A stretch of DNA of 64,000 nt. It comes from JAIPAN01 sp040403555. GTDB taxonomy: Bacteria; Bacteroidota; Bacteroidia; Sphingobacteriales; Sphingobacteriaceae. Under the pieces are notes generated by a model. That model was not told where the DNA came from. It did no database searches and saw nothing but the letters and a program-made list of their open reading frames with translations. The translations under genes and the position numbers were made by a program. Below, piece after piece: positions 42,889 through 50,756 of the stretch. The DNA lies in the NCBI GenBank assembly GCA_040403555.1, contig JBBAKN010000003.1:1-64000 (forward strand), written 5' to 3'. Each line of letters begins with the position of its first letter. The stretch's first letter is position 1.

Positions 42889-42921
42889 TTGCACAGCCTT
42901 ACATTTGAAGTTTTATTTTTG
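42889..42921 (+). promoter_or_regulatory. Promoter with -33 TTG and -7 TATTTTTG
   Basis: TTG at 42889-42891 and TATTTTTG at 42914-42921 are 22 bp apart, a good match to the Bacteroidota sigma-ABfr consensus. It reads into the small gene at 42962. Confidence 0.5.
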
Positions 42922-42961
42922 ACCTGTTTGATACGAACAAAGCCCGTATTTAATGATATAA

Positions 42962-43207
42962 ATGAGAGTTTTAGCAGAGTTGCCACATCCTGAATGTAAG
43001 ATTACCATTTTTGGTATGAATCAGAAGTATCTCATTAAATTAGAGCGGGGTGGATTGGAGCAAACCTACAAGCTAAGTGAACTGGATGTGACCAATGGCG
43101 TAACCAGCGTGTTCGAGATTTTAGATGATGCTTTTATACAAACAGCAGTATCTCGATTTGAACAAATGGGAATGGATTTTAACGAGGCCTATAGCCGACA
43201 TGAATAG
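42962..43207 (+). CDS. Small conserved-looking protein of unknown function
   Basis: 81 residues, not recognised. Acidic overall, mixed alpha/beta (ECKITIFGMNQKYLIKLERG, then VTSVFEILDDAFIQTAVSRF). No signal peptide or membrane helix. A good promoter lies 41 bp upstream and it stands alone, so I take it as a real gene. Confidence 0.7.
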   Translation: MRVLAELPHPECKITIFGMNQKYLIKLERGGLEQTYKLSELDVTNGVTSVFEILDDAFIQTAVSRFEQMGMDFNEAYSRHE

Positions 43208-43469
43208 CGGGATAAAAATTTACTAAATAACTGATATATAAGTACTTAAATACATAAACAAAATTATATTCTGAAAATAGCCTAGTTTGACTAGTTATTT
43301 TTAACATTAATATAACACAATAGTTTAAGTATAATAATATAACTAATTGAAATATAGCATATTAAATAGATACAAAAAATATAATTCGGAAGCCTAAAAA
43401 TGCCAAATAAATGCAAAGTTTGGCCTAAAACAATATACAATTAAAATTTCATCCATTTAAAAAAAAATG

Positions 43470-43477
43470 TATTTTTG
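43470..43477 (+). promoter_or_regulatory. -7 box (TATTTTTG) at the start of the DUF6580 gene
   Basis: Matches TAnnTTTG but ends only 4 bp before the ATG at 43482, so the message would be leaderless or nearly so. Confidence 0.35.
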
Positions 43478-43481
43478 ACTT

Positions 43482-44012
43482 ATGATTCAGACGATAAAAA
43501 CCCCTAGATTTTTAGTACTCAGTTTACTTATTTTAGCAGCGGCTGCAACCCGTGCCCTACCCCTACTCGTTCCACATATTTGGAACTTTACTGCCGTTGG
43601 TGCCTTAGCTATTTTTGCCGGTGCACAATTTAACAATAAGCGCATGGCCTTTGTAATGCCTTTAACAGCCATGGCTATTTCAGATGTTTTTATTGGCAAC
43701 GGATTTAGTGCCGTGGTTTATGCCGGTTTTGTGGCCATGGTAGCCTGCGGTTTATTAATAAACAAACGCCAATCGGTAGGGAGTATATTTGCTGGCAGCG
43801 TTTTGGGCGCTTTGGTATTTTTCTTATTGACCAATTTTGCCTTTTTCTATCCGAGCACACTCTATCCGCACAATGTAGCAGGCATACTGGCTTCTTACGC
43901 AGCCGGTTTGCCTTTCTTTAACAACATGCTTGCCGGAAACTTAATTTACGGTGCCATTTTATTTGGCAGCTTTAGTTTGTTAAGCAAAAAATATCCTGTT
44001 TTAGCTAAATAG
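43482..44012 (+). CDS. DUF6580-like membrane protein, possible vitamin transporter subunit
   Basis: 176 residues with five to six membrane helices (FLVLSLLILAAAATRAL, FTAVGALAIFAGAQF, and others). It resembles DUF6580 proteins, which look like ECF-type substrate-binding subunits and are often encoded beside cobalamin receptors. Here it converges on the B12-riboswitch-controlled TonB receptor and shares its terminator. Cobalamin or cobalt uptake is a plausible role; the family name is from memory. Confidence 0.65.
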   Translation: MIQTIKTPRFLVLSLLILAAAATRALPLLVPHIWNFTAVGALAIFAGAQFNNKRMAFVMPLTAMAISDVFIGNGFSAVVYAGFVAMVACGLLINKRQSVGSIFAGSVLGALVFFLLTNFAFFYPSTLYPHNVAGILASYAAGLPFFNNMLAGNLIYGAILFGSFSLLSKKYPVLAK

Positions 44013-44026
44013 TTCAAAAAAAGGTC

Positions 44027-44062
44027 CATAAAGCCCTACCGAAATTCGGGAGGGCTTTTTTG
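44027..44062. terminator. Bidirectional terminator
   Basis: AAGCCCTACCGAA pairs with TTCGGGAGGGCTT (one mismatch, single-base loop), with a T run after and A's before, between the convergent membrane protein and TonB-receptor genes. Confidence 0.8.
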
Positions 44063-44072
44063 TTAAAGACCA

Positions 44073-45953
44073 TTAGCGTATGCTACATAATAGGCCCACA
44101 TTCAGGTTAAACCCTTTGGTGGTATAGCCCGTAAAATCTACATAATCGGTATTTAATATATTTTTTAAATCTACAAAAAGCTTAATAGACTGCTTAGGCG
44201 CATATTGCACATAAGCATCAAGCAGGTTATAGGCTTTTAAATCAACGGTCATACCTTGGCCCAAAGCGGCATCGTAATAGCTGTCTTGGCGGCTACCTAT
44301 CCATTTATAATACAAAGCTGCGGTTAATTTGGGAGTTAGCGCTGCCCGGAGGTTTAAACCTAGGCTATGTTTAGGCCTACGAAATAAGTTTGCTTCCGTT
44401 TGGCCATCGGCTTGCACCTGCTTGCCGGTAACAAAGGCATAAAAGCCATCCAGGTTTATTTTGCTGCTCCATTTGTATTTCCATTCCAACTCCATGCCCT
44501 CATCGTACTGCTTGGCTTGGTTGATGTAGCGGTAGTTCATGTCAAAACCTATTACATCGGCTATATTTCGCTTAAAATAAGCCGTATTAAGGGTTAATTT
44601 ATCGGCAATAATTTCCATATCGGCACCTGCCTCAAACGTTTGTGTGCGTTCGGGTTTTAAGGCCAAATTTCCGTATTCGGAAAACAATTGGTACAAGGAA
44701 GGTACTTTATAGGCCGAAGAAAAATTGATGAAAAACTTATACCTATTGGCAAATACATAAGAGGGATTAATGGTATAGGTTGCATTTTTCCCATACTCTG
44801 AATGGCGATTTAAACGTCCGCCTAACTCAGTTCTTAGATGCTCTCCTAATTTAAAAAAGATAGAAGAATAGGCACTAGAAATGTGATTTTTAGCACTTAA
44901 ACTACCCCATGGAGAAAGTTGATCGGTAGCCGATTCTTTATAACTAAGGCCAGAAATTAAATCTGCAAAAGGTGCCAGAGGCGTACTCAAGGTGGCTTCA
45001 GCTTGGCTAATATCTCCCTCATTACGGGTTAAATCGCCCACATATGAAAACTTGCTATCTACTTTGTTTTTGCTCCCTGTTAAACCAATTACAGCGTTTC
45101 CAGCAATATACTGGGCGCCTAAACCAAGCAAATACGTTTGCTTATCATAGGTATAATCAGATAAATCCGCAAAAGCGCCATCGTCTAAATCGGCTTTGTT
45201 TTTATTGGCTTGCACATTTGCAAACAACTTAAAACGGGTGCCAAAAGCTTGCTGCAAATTAGCTTGTAGGCTTTGTTGGCTAAAGCCGTCTTTTTCTAAA
45301 TTAGTAGATGGTATAGCTGTTGCGCTAGAAAAGCCAGCACATGAGGTATTAGACGCATTCACAGCCAGGGTAGTTTTAGCCAGCGTACCGCTAATACCAA
45401 CAGCTTGCTTAAAGGTTTTATATGATCCTACCGTGGCCAATGTAGTAGTGTTTAAAGGCCCTTTACCTTTTTTAAGAATAATATTTATCACGCCAGCCAC
45501 CGCATCGGAACCATAAAGGGTAGAATTACCACCTTTTAAAATCTCGATACGTTCAATTTGATCAATAGCAATGGCCGAAATATCATATTCGCCTGAGATA
45601 TTTGACGCATCGTTTACCGGTACGCCATCCAGTAATATTAAGGTATTACCCGCCGAAGCACCCCGTAAATACAAGGCTTTAATATCGCCGGGATTGTTTC
45701 CGTTCCCGCCAATAGTTAAACCCGCCACTTGGTTGAGTAGCTCTGTAAGGCTTCGCCCCTGATTTTGCTCCAATTGCTGTGCCGAAATTACCCGCACTAC
45801 TTTACCAATTTCCGATTGTTTACGTGGCGATTTACTTGCCGTAACTACCACTTCATTTAGCTGGTAGTTTTTTTGTGTTTCTTGTGCCCATGAAGGCAAT
45901 TGTGCGCACACAAGCCCTAGGCCTGCGAAAACGCTAATGATTTTTTTGTCCAT
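44073..45953 (-). CDS. btuB: TonB-dependent cobalamin receptor (BtuB-like)
   Basis: 626 residues from the ATG at 45953; residues 1-23 are a signal peptide (MDKKIISVFAGLGLVCAQLP, ending SWA). A TonB box-like NEVVVTASK, a plug domain (YLRGASAGNTLILLDGVPVN, GGNSTLYGSDAVAGVINII) and a 22-strand barrel with an aromatic-rich end follow. The cobalamin riboswitch about 110 bp upstream assigns the substrate to B12 or a related corrinoid. An in-frame start 11 codons upstream is less likely. No btuCDF genes are close. Confidence 0.92.
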   Translation of the reverse strand: MDKKIISVFAGLGLVCAQLPSWAQETQKNYQLNEVVVTASKSPRKQSEIGKVVRVISAQQLEQNQGRSLTELLNQVAGLTIGGNGNNPGDIKALYLRGASAGNTLILLDGVPVNDASNISGEYDISAIAIDQIERIEILKGGNSTLYGSDAVAGVINIILKKGKGPLNTTTLATVGSYKTFKQAVGISGTLAKTTLAVNASNTSCAGFSSATAIPSTNLEKDGFSQQSLQANLQQAFGTRFKLFANVQANKNKADLDDGAFADLSDYTYDKQTYLLGLGAQYIAGNAVIGLTGSKNKVDSKFSYVGDLTRNEGDISQAEATLSTPLAPFADLISGLSYKESATDQLSPWGSLSAKNHISSAYSSIFFKLGEHLRTELGGRLNRHSEYGKNATYTINPSYVFANRYKFFINFSSAYKVPSLYQLFSEYGNLALKPERTQTFEAGADMEIIADKLTLNTAYFKRNIADVIGFDMNYRYINQAKQYDEGMELEWKYKWSSKINLDGFYAFVTGKQVQADGQTEANLFRRPKHSLGLNLRAALTPKLTAALYYKWIGSRQDSYYDAALGQGMTVDLKAYNLLDAYVQYAPKQSIKLFVDLKNILNTDYVDFTGYTTKGFNLNVGLLCSIR

Positions 45954-46060
45954 TTTTGTGGAAAATTTTCCCACAGCAAACAGCAAAGAAGAGGTTTAAA
46001 TGAAATACCGTTAGTACATCATTCAAGCTTCAGTCCCCGAAAGCTATGAATTATAAATTG

Positions 46061-46220
46061 CGATGGCAGGTCTTCTGACTTACTCCCCGCCGCCCGGTCT
46101 TCCCAACCCGAGGTATCGGGCCAGTGACTAAGAAAGGACATTGGTTACAGAGCTTACAGCTGCGGGACAGTTCTGGATTTACACCAGATTCCCTTTTAAT
46201 CCCGAAATGAATCGGGAACC
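46061..46220 (-). ncRNA. Cobalamin riboswitch
   Basis: On the minus strand the core AAAAGGGAATCTGGTG, AACTGTCCCGCAGCTGTAAG, and the B12 box AGTCAGAAGACCTGCC appear in the right order and spacing. It precedes btuB by about 110 bp. A further hairpin (AGCTT/AAGCT, about 46026-46046) lies between it and the gene and may be part of the expression platform. With B12 bound, btuB should be turned down. Confidence 0.93.
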
Positions 46221-46269
46221 AAAAGCAATACAAACTTACAGCAAAGTTTAATTGAAGCTATTTTTAGTT

Positions 46270-46295
46270 TTCAACATCTACTAAAAAATGTTGAA
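46270..46295. repeat. Perfect 8-bp inverted repeat upstream of purK
   Basis: TTCAACAT (46270-46277) and ATGTTGAA (46288-46295) flank a 10-base A-rich spacer, 39 bp before the purK start. Operator or transcript hairpin; no T run follows, so not a usual terminator. Confidence 0.45.
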
Positions 46296-46334
46296 TTGTG
46301 TATGCCAGCACTTTTACGTAATTTTGCCCTACAC

Positions 46335-47465
46335 ATGCAAGGCGATCTTACTTTAAGCATTTTGGGTGGCGGTCAGTTGGGCCGCATGCTCCTTCAAGAA
46401 GCCATTAACTTTAACATTTCGTGTAGGGTATTAGACCCCGATGCCCATGCGCCTTGCAAAGAATTGAGTAGCGAATTTGTATGTGGCTCTCTAAGTGATT
46501 TTGATACCGTATACCAATTTGGTAAATCCGCCAGCACCTTAACCATTGAGATTGAAAAGGTAAATACCGATGCCCTAGAAAAATTGGAACAAGAGGGTGT
46601 AAACGTATATCCTCCTGCACGGGTAATACGCCTCATACAAGATAAAGGCACACAAAAACAATTCTTTAAAGAAAACGATATTCCTACAGCTCCTTTTGTA
46701 CTCATCAACAAAAAAGAGGAATTAAGTAGTGTGGCTTTCCCCTATCCATACATTCAAAAATTACGCAAAGATGGCTACGATGGCCGCGGAGTTTTAAAAA
46801 TACACAGTGCAGCAGCTATTGCTGAGGCTTTTGAAGCACCTAGTTTGGTGGAGCAATGCATCGATTTTAAGCAAGAAATTGCTTTAATGGTGGCTAGAAA
46901 TGCCGCTGGTGAGATTAAAACATTTCCTATGGTGGATATGGATTTTAATTCCGAAGCCAATTTGGTGGAATATGTGTTTTCTCCATCTAATTTAAGCCCC
47001 ACTATTCAAGAAGAAGCAGAAGCCATTGCCATTCACATTGCAAAAAGTTTGCAATTGGTAGGTGTATTGGCTGTAGAATTTTTTGTAACCAAAGATGATC
47101 AGCTCTTGGTAAACGAATTGGCACCACGCCCACACAATAGTGCACACCAAAGTATTGAGGGCAATTATACTTCTCAATTTGAGCAGCATTTACGGGCTAT
47201 CTTTAATTTACCTTTGGGCGATACCCAATGCATTCAGCATGCGGTAATGATAAATTTACTTGGCGAAGCCGGATATGAAGGTATTGCCAAATACGAAGGA
47301 TTAGAGCAAGCCTTAAAAATGAGTGGCATATACATTCACTTATACGGCAAAAAGTTTACCAAACCTTTCCGTAAGATGGGGCATGTAACTATCTTAGCAG
47401 AAAATAGAGCATTGGCTACTGAAAAAGCAAAAAAAGTACAAGCATTAATAAAAGTAAGAGTATAA
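46335..47465 (+). CDS. purK: N5-carboxyaminoimidazole ribonucleotide synthase
   Basis: 376 residues from the ATG at 46335, giving the usual start just before LSILGGGQLGRML; upstream in-frame starts would add a non-family extension. ATP-grasp motifs are present (QKLRKDGYDGRG, VNELAPRPHNSAH). It makes N5-CAIR from AIR, bicarbonate and ATP in purine synthesis. Stop is 3 bp before purE. Confidence 0.94.
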   Translation: MQGDLTLSILGGGQLGRMLLQEAINFNISCRVLDPDAHAPCKELSSEFVCGSLSDFDTVYQFGKSASTLTIEIEKVNTDALEKLEQEGVNVYPPARVIRLIQDKGTQKQFFKENDIPTAPFVLINKKEELSSVAFPYPYIQKLRKDGYDGRGVLKIHSAAAIAEAFEAPSLVEQCIDFKQEIALMVARNAAGEIKTFPMVDMDFNSEANLVEYVFSPSNLSPTIQEEAEAIAIHIAKSLQLVGVLAVEFFVTKDDQLLVNELAPRPHNSAHQSIEGNYTSQFEQHLRAIFNLPLGDTQCIQHAVMINLLGEAGYEGIAKYEGLEQALKMSGIYIHLYGKKFTKPFRKMGHVTILAENRALATEKAKKVQALIKVRV

Positions 47466-47468
47466 AAT

Positions 47469-47954
47469 ATGGCAAGAGTAGGCATTATTATGGGTAGCAA
47501 ATCGGATCTTCCTGTTATGCAGGAGGCTGCAGATATGCTAAAAGAATTGGGTGTAGATTTTGAAATCACGGTAGTTTCTGCCCACCGCACGCCCAAACGT
47601 ATGTTTGAGTATGCCGAAACTGCTGCCGACAGGGGTTTAAAAGTAATTATAGCCGGTGCAGGTGGTGCTGCACATTTACCAGGCATGGTTGCAGCCATTA
47701 CGCATTTGCCGGTGATTGGTGTACCTGTTAAATCGAGTAACTCCTTAGATGGCTGGGATTCTATTTTATCTATTTTACAAATGCCCAATGGCATTCCAGT
47801 AGCTACCGTTGCCTTAAATGCGGCTAAAAATGCAGGATTATTAGCTGCACAAATATTGGCTACCGCCGATACTGGGTTGAGCACTAAACTTATTGTCTAT
47901 AAAGAAGAGATGAAAAAGAAAATTGAAGAAAGCGCTAAGGATTTAGGGCAATAA
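47469..47954 (+). CDS. purE: N5-CAIR mutase
   Basis: 161 residues, class I PurE. The phosphate-binding start (MGSKSDLPVMQEA), the active-site SAHRTPKRM and AGAGGAAHLPGMVAA are intact. Converts N5-CAIR to CAIR, the step after PurK. Between purK (3 bp) and pdxH (2 bp) in one operon. Confidence 0.95.
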   Translation: MARVGIIMGSKSDLPVMQEAADMLKELGVDFEITVVSAHRTPKRMFEYAETAADRGLKVIIAGAGGAAHLPGMVAAITHLPVIGVPVKSSNSLDGWDSILSILQMPNGIPVATVALNAAKNAGLLAAQILATADTGLSTKLIVYKEEMKKKIEESAKDLGQ

Positions 47955-47956
47955 AT

Positions 47957-48607
47957 ATGAAAACAAGCAGAGAAAGCTTAGAAGGCTTACGAAACGAATA
48001 CCTATCAGCCCCCTTTTCTGAAAAGGATGTAAAAAAAAATCCGATAGAACAGTTTGACCTCTGGTTTGATGAGGCTGTAAAATCCGGTTTATACGAACCC
48101 AATGCCATGACCTTAGCTACCGCAACTCACGATGGAAAACCATCGGCACGTGTGGTTTTATTAAAAGGTTTTAATAAAGAAGGCTTTATTTTTTACACCA
48201 ATTACTTAAGCCGTAAAGGAAAAGAGTTGTCCAAAAACCCAGTAGTGGCCCTTGTATTTTTTTGGCCCGAATTGTCTCGACAAGTACGTATTGAGGGAAC
48301 TTTAGAAAAGGTGAGCAAGGAAGAATCTGAGAAGTATTTCCAAAGCCGCCCTATAGACAGCCAATTGGGTGCCTTGGCATCGCCGCAAAGCCAAGTTATT
48401 AGCCGTGAGGAACTGGAAAAAAAATGGTTGGAGTTGAAAAATACTTATGCCGACAAAGCCATTAGCAAACCCTCCTTTTGGGGTGGATATTTGGTAAAAC
48501 CACAGGTAATTGAATTTTGGCAAGGCCGAGAAAGCCGTTTACACGACCGAATAGTTTATAAAAAGGCTGACAAGTCTACTTGGAAGCTAGTTCGTTTAGC
48601 CCCCTAA
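47957..48607 (+). CDS. pdxH: Pyridoxamine 5'-phosphate oxidase
   Basis: 216 residues. FMN/PLP-binding signatures are present (PSARVVLLKGFNKEGFIFYT near 57-76, SRPIDSQLGALASPQSQ, and the C-terminal FWQGRESRLHDRIVY). Oxidises pyridoxine or pyridoxamine phosphate to PLP. Third gene of purK-purE-pdxH; followed by a terminator. Confidence 0.94.
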   Translation: MKTSRESLEGLRNEYLSAPFSEKDVKKNPIEQFDLWFDEAVKSGLYEPNAMTLATATHDGKPSARVVLLKGFNKEGFIFYTNYLSRKGKELSKNPVVALVFFWPELSRQVRIEGTLEKVSKEESEKYFQSRPIDSQLGALASPQSQVISREELEKKWLELKNTYADKAISKPSFWGGYLVKPQVIEFWQGRESRLHDRIVYKKADKSTWKLVRLAP

Positions 48608-48645
48608 CAAAAAAGCCCTTCCGAATATCGTAGGGGCTTTTTTTA
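48608..48645. terminator. Bidirectional terminator
   Basis: AAAAGCCCTTCCGA and TCGTAGGGGCTTTT pair with one mismatch; A's before, T's after. It ends the purK-purE-pdxH operon and the convergent sigma/protease unit. Confidence 0.8.
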
Positions 48646-48658
48646 TTAAAGCGTATGG

Positions 48659-49738
48659 TTAATACACCCTAACCATAAACACATAGTCCTGAATTTTTTT
48701 GAGTTGCGCTGTACGGTTTAAGCTAGAGAGGGTATTTTTCTTGTTTAAGCTTAGGATTTTATCTAAGTCTTCTGCAGGAATTTCTTCTATACTTTTAAGC
48801 AGATAATTGGTTTTAATCGCAAATGAAGCGCCATCGGTACGGGTTTGTTTTCCGCTGATGATACCAATTACATTCCCTTTGCTATCTAATAACGGGCCAC
48901 CAGAATTACCCGGGTTTACCGGAATGGATATTTGGTATGCAACGGAATCGCCAGCAAAGCCGGTTTTAGAACTTAAATACCCTTTGCCATATACTTGCTC
49001 ATCACGAGGGAAACCCAAGGTAAATACATCTTCTCCTAAATCGGAATCGATTTTTTTGAAGGCATAAGGCAATTTTGCAAAGCTATCGAAAGCAGGATCT
49101 ACAATTTGAAGAATGGCAATATCGTATTCTGGTTGAACGAATACAGTTTTTACTTTGTAGGTATCGCCGGCTGCATTTTGAATATACACAGAATCGGCCC
49201 CTTTAATTACGTGGTAATTGGTTGCTAAATATCCGTTTGCTGTGAGTGCGAAACCAGTACCTCCGAATTCACCTGGATTAGCTAGTCCTTTTTTTGAATT
49301 TATGTTTTTAGCCAATACATTTTGAGAACGCTTGATGCTATTAATTTCTCTACGCAAGGCACTATAATAAGAAGAGTGATCGGCAAAATATCCAGAGAAT
49401 AACAAGGTGCCAAATACGGCAGTAATGGCTACGGTTGCCGCAATGGCTAAATTGGCTCGGTAGCGTTTCCACAATTGAATAACGTTTGCTGAAGTGGGTA
49501 TAAAGTCGTTTTTTAAAGACACAACATCAATTTGCTCGTGAATTAGGTCCATAGCGTGTTGTAAACGCTGACGTTCGCCATAGGCTGCTAACAGAACCAT
49601 CATTTCTTTGTGAGCGTTTACCTGTTGTTGAATGTCAGGATTTTCTTTGCAAAGCAATTCAAAGGCAGCACGTTCTGCCGGAGAAAATTCTCCACGTAGG
49701 TATGCTTCGGTTTGATTGATTACCTGTGCGTCTTTCAT
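48659..49738 (-). CDS. Anti-sigma-like / trypsin-like serine protease fusion
   Basis: 359 residues. The first 80 resemble the cytosolic part of anti-sigma factors (YLRGEFSPAERAAFELLCKE); a single membrane helix lies about residues 97-115 (IAATVAITAVFGTLLFSGY); the outer part is a DegP/HtrA-type protease with a complete triad: His in TNYHVIKG, Asp in EYDIAILQ, Ser in PGNSGGPLL. No PDZ domain is evident. The start overlaps the ECF sigma gene by 4 bp. A membrane anti-sigma factor with its own periplasmic protease domain would sense envelope damage; that mode of action is inference. Confidence 0.85.
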   Translation of the reverse strand: MKDAQVINQTEAYLRGEFSPAERAAFELLCKENPDIQQQVNAHKEMMVLLAAYGERQRLQHAMDLIHEQIDVVSLKNDFIPTSANVIQLWKRYRANLAIAATVAITAVFGTLLFSGYFADHSSYYSALRREINSIKRSQNVLAKNINSKKGLANPGEFGGTGFALTANGYLATNYHVIKGADSVYIQNAAGDTYKVKTVFVQPEYDIAILQIVDPAFDSFAKLPYAFKKIDSDLGEDVFTLGFPRDEQVYGKGYLSSKTGFAGDSVAYQISIPVNPGNSGGPLLDSKGNVIGIISGKQTRTDGASFAIKTNYLLKSIEEIPAEDLDKILSLNKKNTLSSLNRTAQLKKIQDYVFMVRVY

Positions 49739-50349
49739 AATTCTAGTCCTCCATCTTTAAAAAACAACTTTTTAAGTCGTTGTAAACATTTATATTTTTG
49801 CGTTTTGGCATTATCTGCGTTGGTATAGCCAAATTGCTCACAAATTTCTTGCATAGAGCGGTTATTCAAATAAAACTCTTCAATAATAGTTTTACAGGGT
49901 TCGCCTAATTGCCCTAATGCATATTGCATGTGTTTAAACTGCTCATTTTTCTCTTCGTGCTGTTCTAGATCAATTTCCACATCGGCTACCGACTCTAGTT
50001 CATACGTTTGTGCAGAAAATCTGCTGTTTTGATTTAGTTTTTTAAGCCATAAATGCCTGCAAACTGCATATATATAGGTTTTTAGTTTGCTCTTTAGCTC
50101 AAAATTGCCGGTTGTTATTTTGGTATATAAAACAATAACCGCCTCTTGAAATATATCCTTTGCGTCGTCTTCGTTCCCGTTATTATGGAGTACTAATTGT
50201 AGTATCATCGGGAAATAAGCAGTATACAAAGAATCAAGACTGTTTGTAGCCCCATCGCGGATACCTTGTATCAGGTTATTATCCGCTGGAATTGAACTAT
50301 TTATCTTATTTCTCAAAGTTAATACGCTTTTGTTTGAATAGTAACCCAA
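49735..50349 (-). CDS. ECF-type sigma factor
   Basis: 204 residues if the TTG at 50349 is used; a TTG at 50316 is an alternative and no early ATG exists. Region 2 (YTAYFPMILQLVLHNNG, DAKDIFQEAVIVLY) and region 4 (LGEPCKTIIEEFYLNNRSMQEI, then CLQRLKKLF) are recognisable. Its last codons overlap the anti-sigma/protease gene, the normal pairing for an ECF sigma factor and its controller. Confidence 0.85.
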   Translation of the reverse strand: MGYYSNKSVLTLRNKINSSIPADNNLIQGIRDGATNSLDSLYTAYFPMILQLVLHNNGNEDDAKDIFQEAVIVLYTKITTGNFELKSKLKTYIYAVCRHLWLKKLNQNSRFSAQTYELESVADVEIDLEQHEEKNEQFKHMQYALGQLGEPCKTIIEEFYLNNRSMQEICEQFGYTNADNAKTQKYKCLQRLKKLFFKDGGLEL

Positions 50350-50400
50350 TGATAGGAAAATATTTTTTTACTTTTTTTTAGTTTTTACGGGTTACCTTTT

Positions 50401-50408
50401 TAATTTTG
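50401..50408 (+). promoter_or_regulatory. -7 box (TAATTTTG) for small lipoprotein
   Basis: Matches TAnnTTTG, 46 bp upstream of the ATG at 50455; the T-rich region before it could hold a weak -33. Confidence 0.45.
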
Positions 50409-50454
50409 CAGTATTAACAACAAATTATTAATAATTAACTTTAAACAAAAAAAC

Positions 50455-50637
50455 ATGAAAAACTTATTCAAATTCGGTTTCTTAGCTTTAGCTATTTCTT
50501 TATCTGTTGCTGCTTGTTCTTCTAACAAAACTGAAGAAGTTGCTGCTGATACTACTGCTGTAGATACTACTGCTGTTGACACTACTGCTGTTGACACTAC
50601 TGCTGTTGCTGCTGATACTACTGCTGCTACTAAGTAA
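50455..50637 (+). CDS. Small repeat-containing lipoprotein
   Basis: 60 residues. A lipoprotein signal peptide ends in VAAC with Cys21 as the lipid site. The mature 40 residues are almost only Ala, Thr, Asp and Val, with DTTAV four times in a row (residues 32-51). Very high use of a few codons, a promoter-like box upstream and a strong terminator downstream suggest high expression. Function unknown; perhaps a flexible surface coat or spacer protein. Confidence 0.75.
   Translation: MKNLFKFGFLALAISLSVAACSSNKTEEVAADTTAVDTTAVDTTAVDTTAVAADTTAATK
50548..50607 (+). repeat. Four 15-bp tandem coding repeats (DTTAV)
   Basis: Four consecutive 15-bp units encode DTTAV, the middle two identical at DNA level; likely variable in copy number by slippage. 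Confidence 0.8.
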
Positions 50638-50660
50638 TTAGAAACAACTATTGAAAAAGA

Positions 50661-50690
50661 AACCGTTAGATGTTCTAACGGTTTTTTTTT
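50661..50690 (+). terminator. Terminator of small lipoprotein gene
   Basis: AACCGTTAGA and TCTAACGGTT form a perfect 10-bp stem, followed by nine T's. Confidence 0.9.
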
Positions 50691-50710
50691 GCCCAAAATT
50701 CAGGATAATA

Positions 50711-50744
50711 AAAAAGCGTGTATTCCGAGGAGTACACGCTTTTA
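50711..50744 (-). terminator. Terminator of RND efflux operon
   Basis: AAAGCGTGTA and TACACGCTTT pair near-perfectly; on the minus strand T's follow. It lies 12 bp beyond the permease stop. Confidence 0.75.
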
Positions 50745-50756
50745 CGTTATTAGCAT

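Noticed and set aside
47336..47884. 182-codon minus-strand frame
   Set aside because: It is the reverse complement of purE and the end of purK, both well supported.
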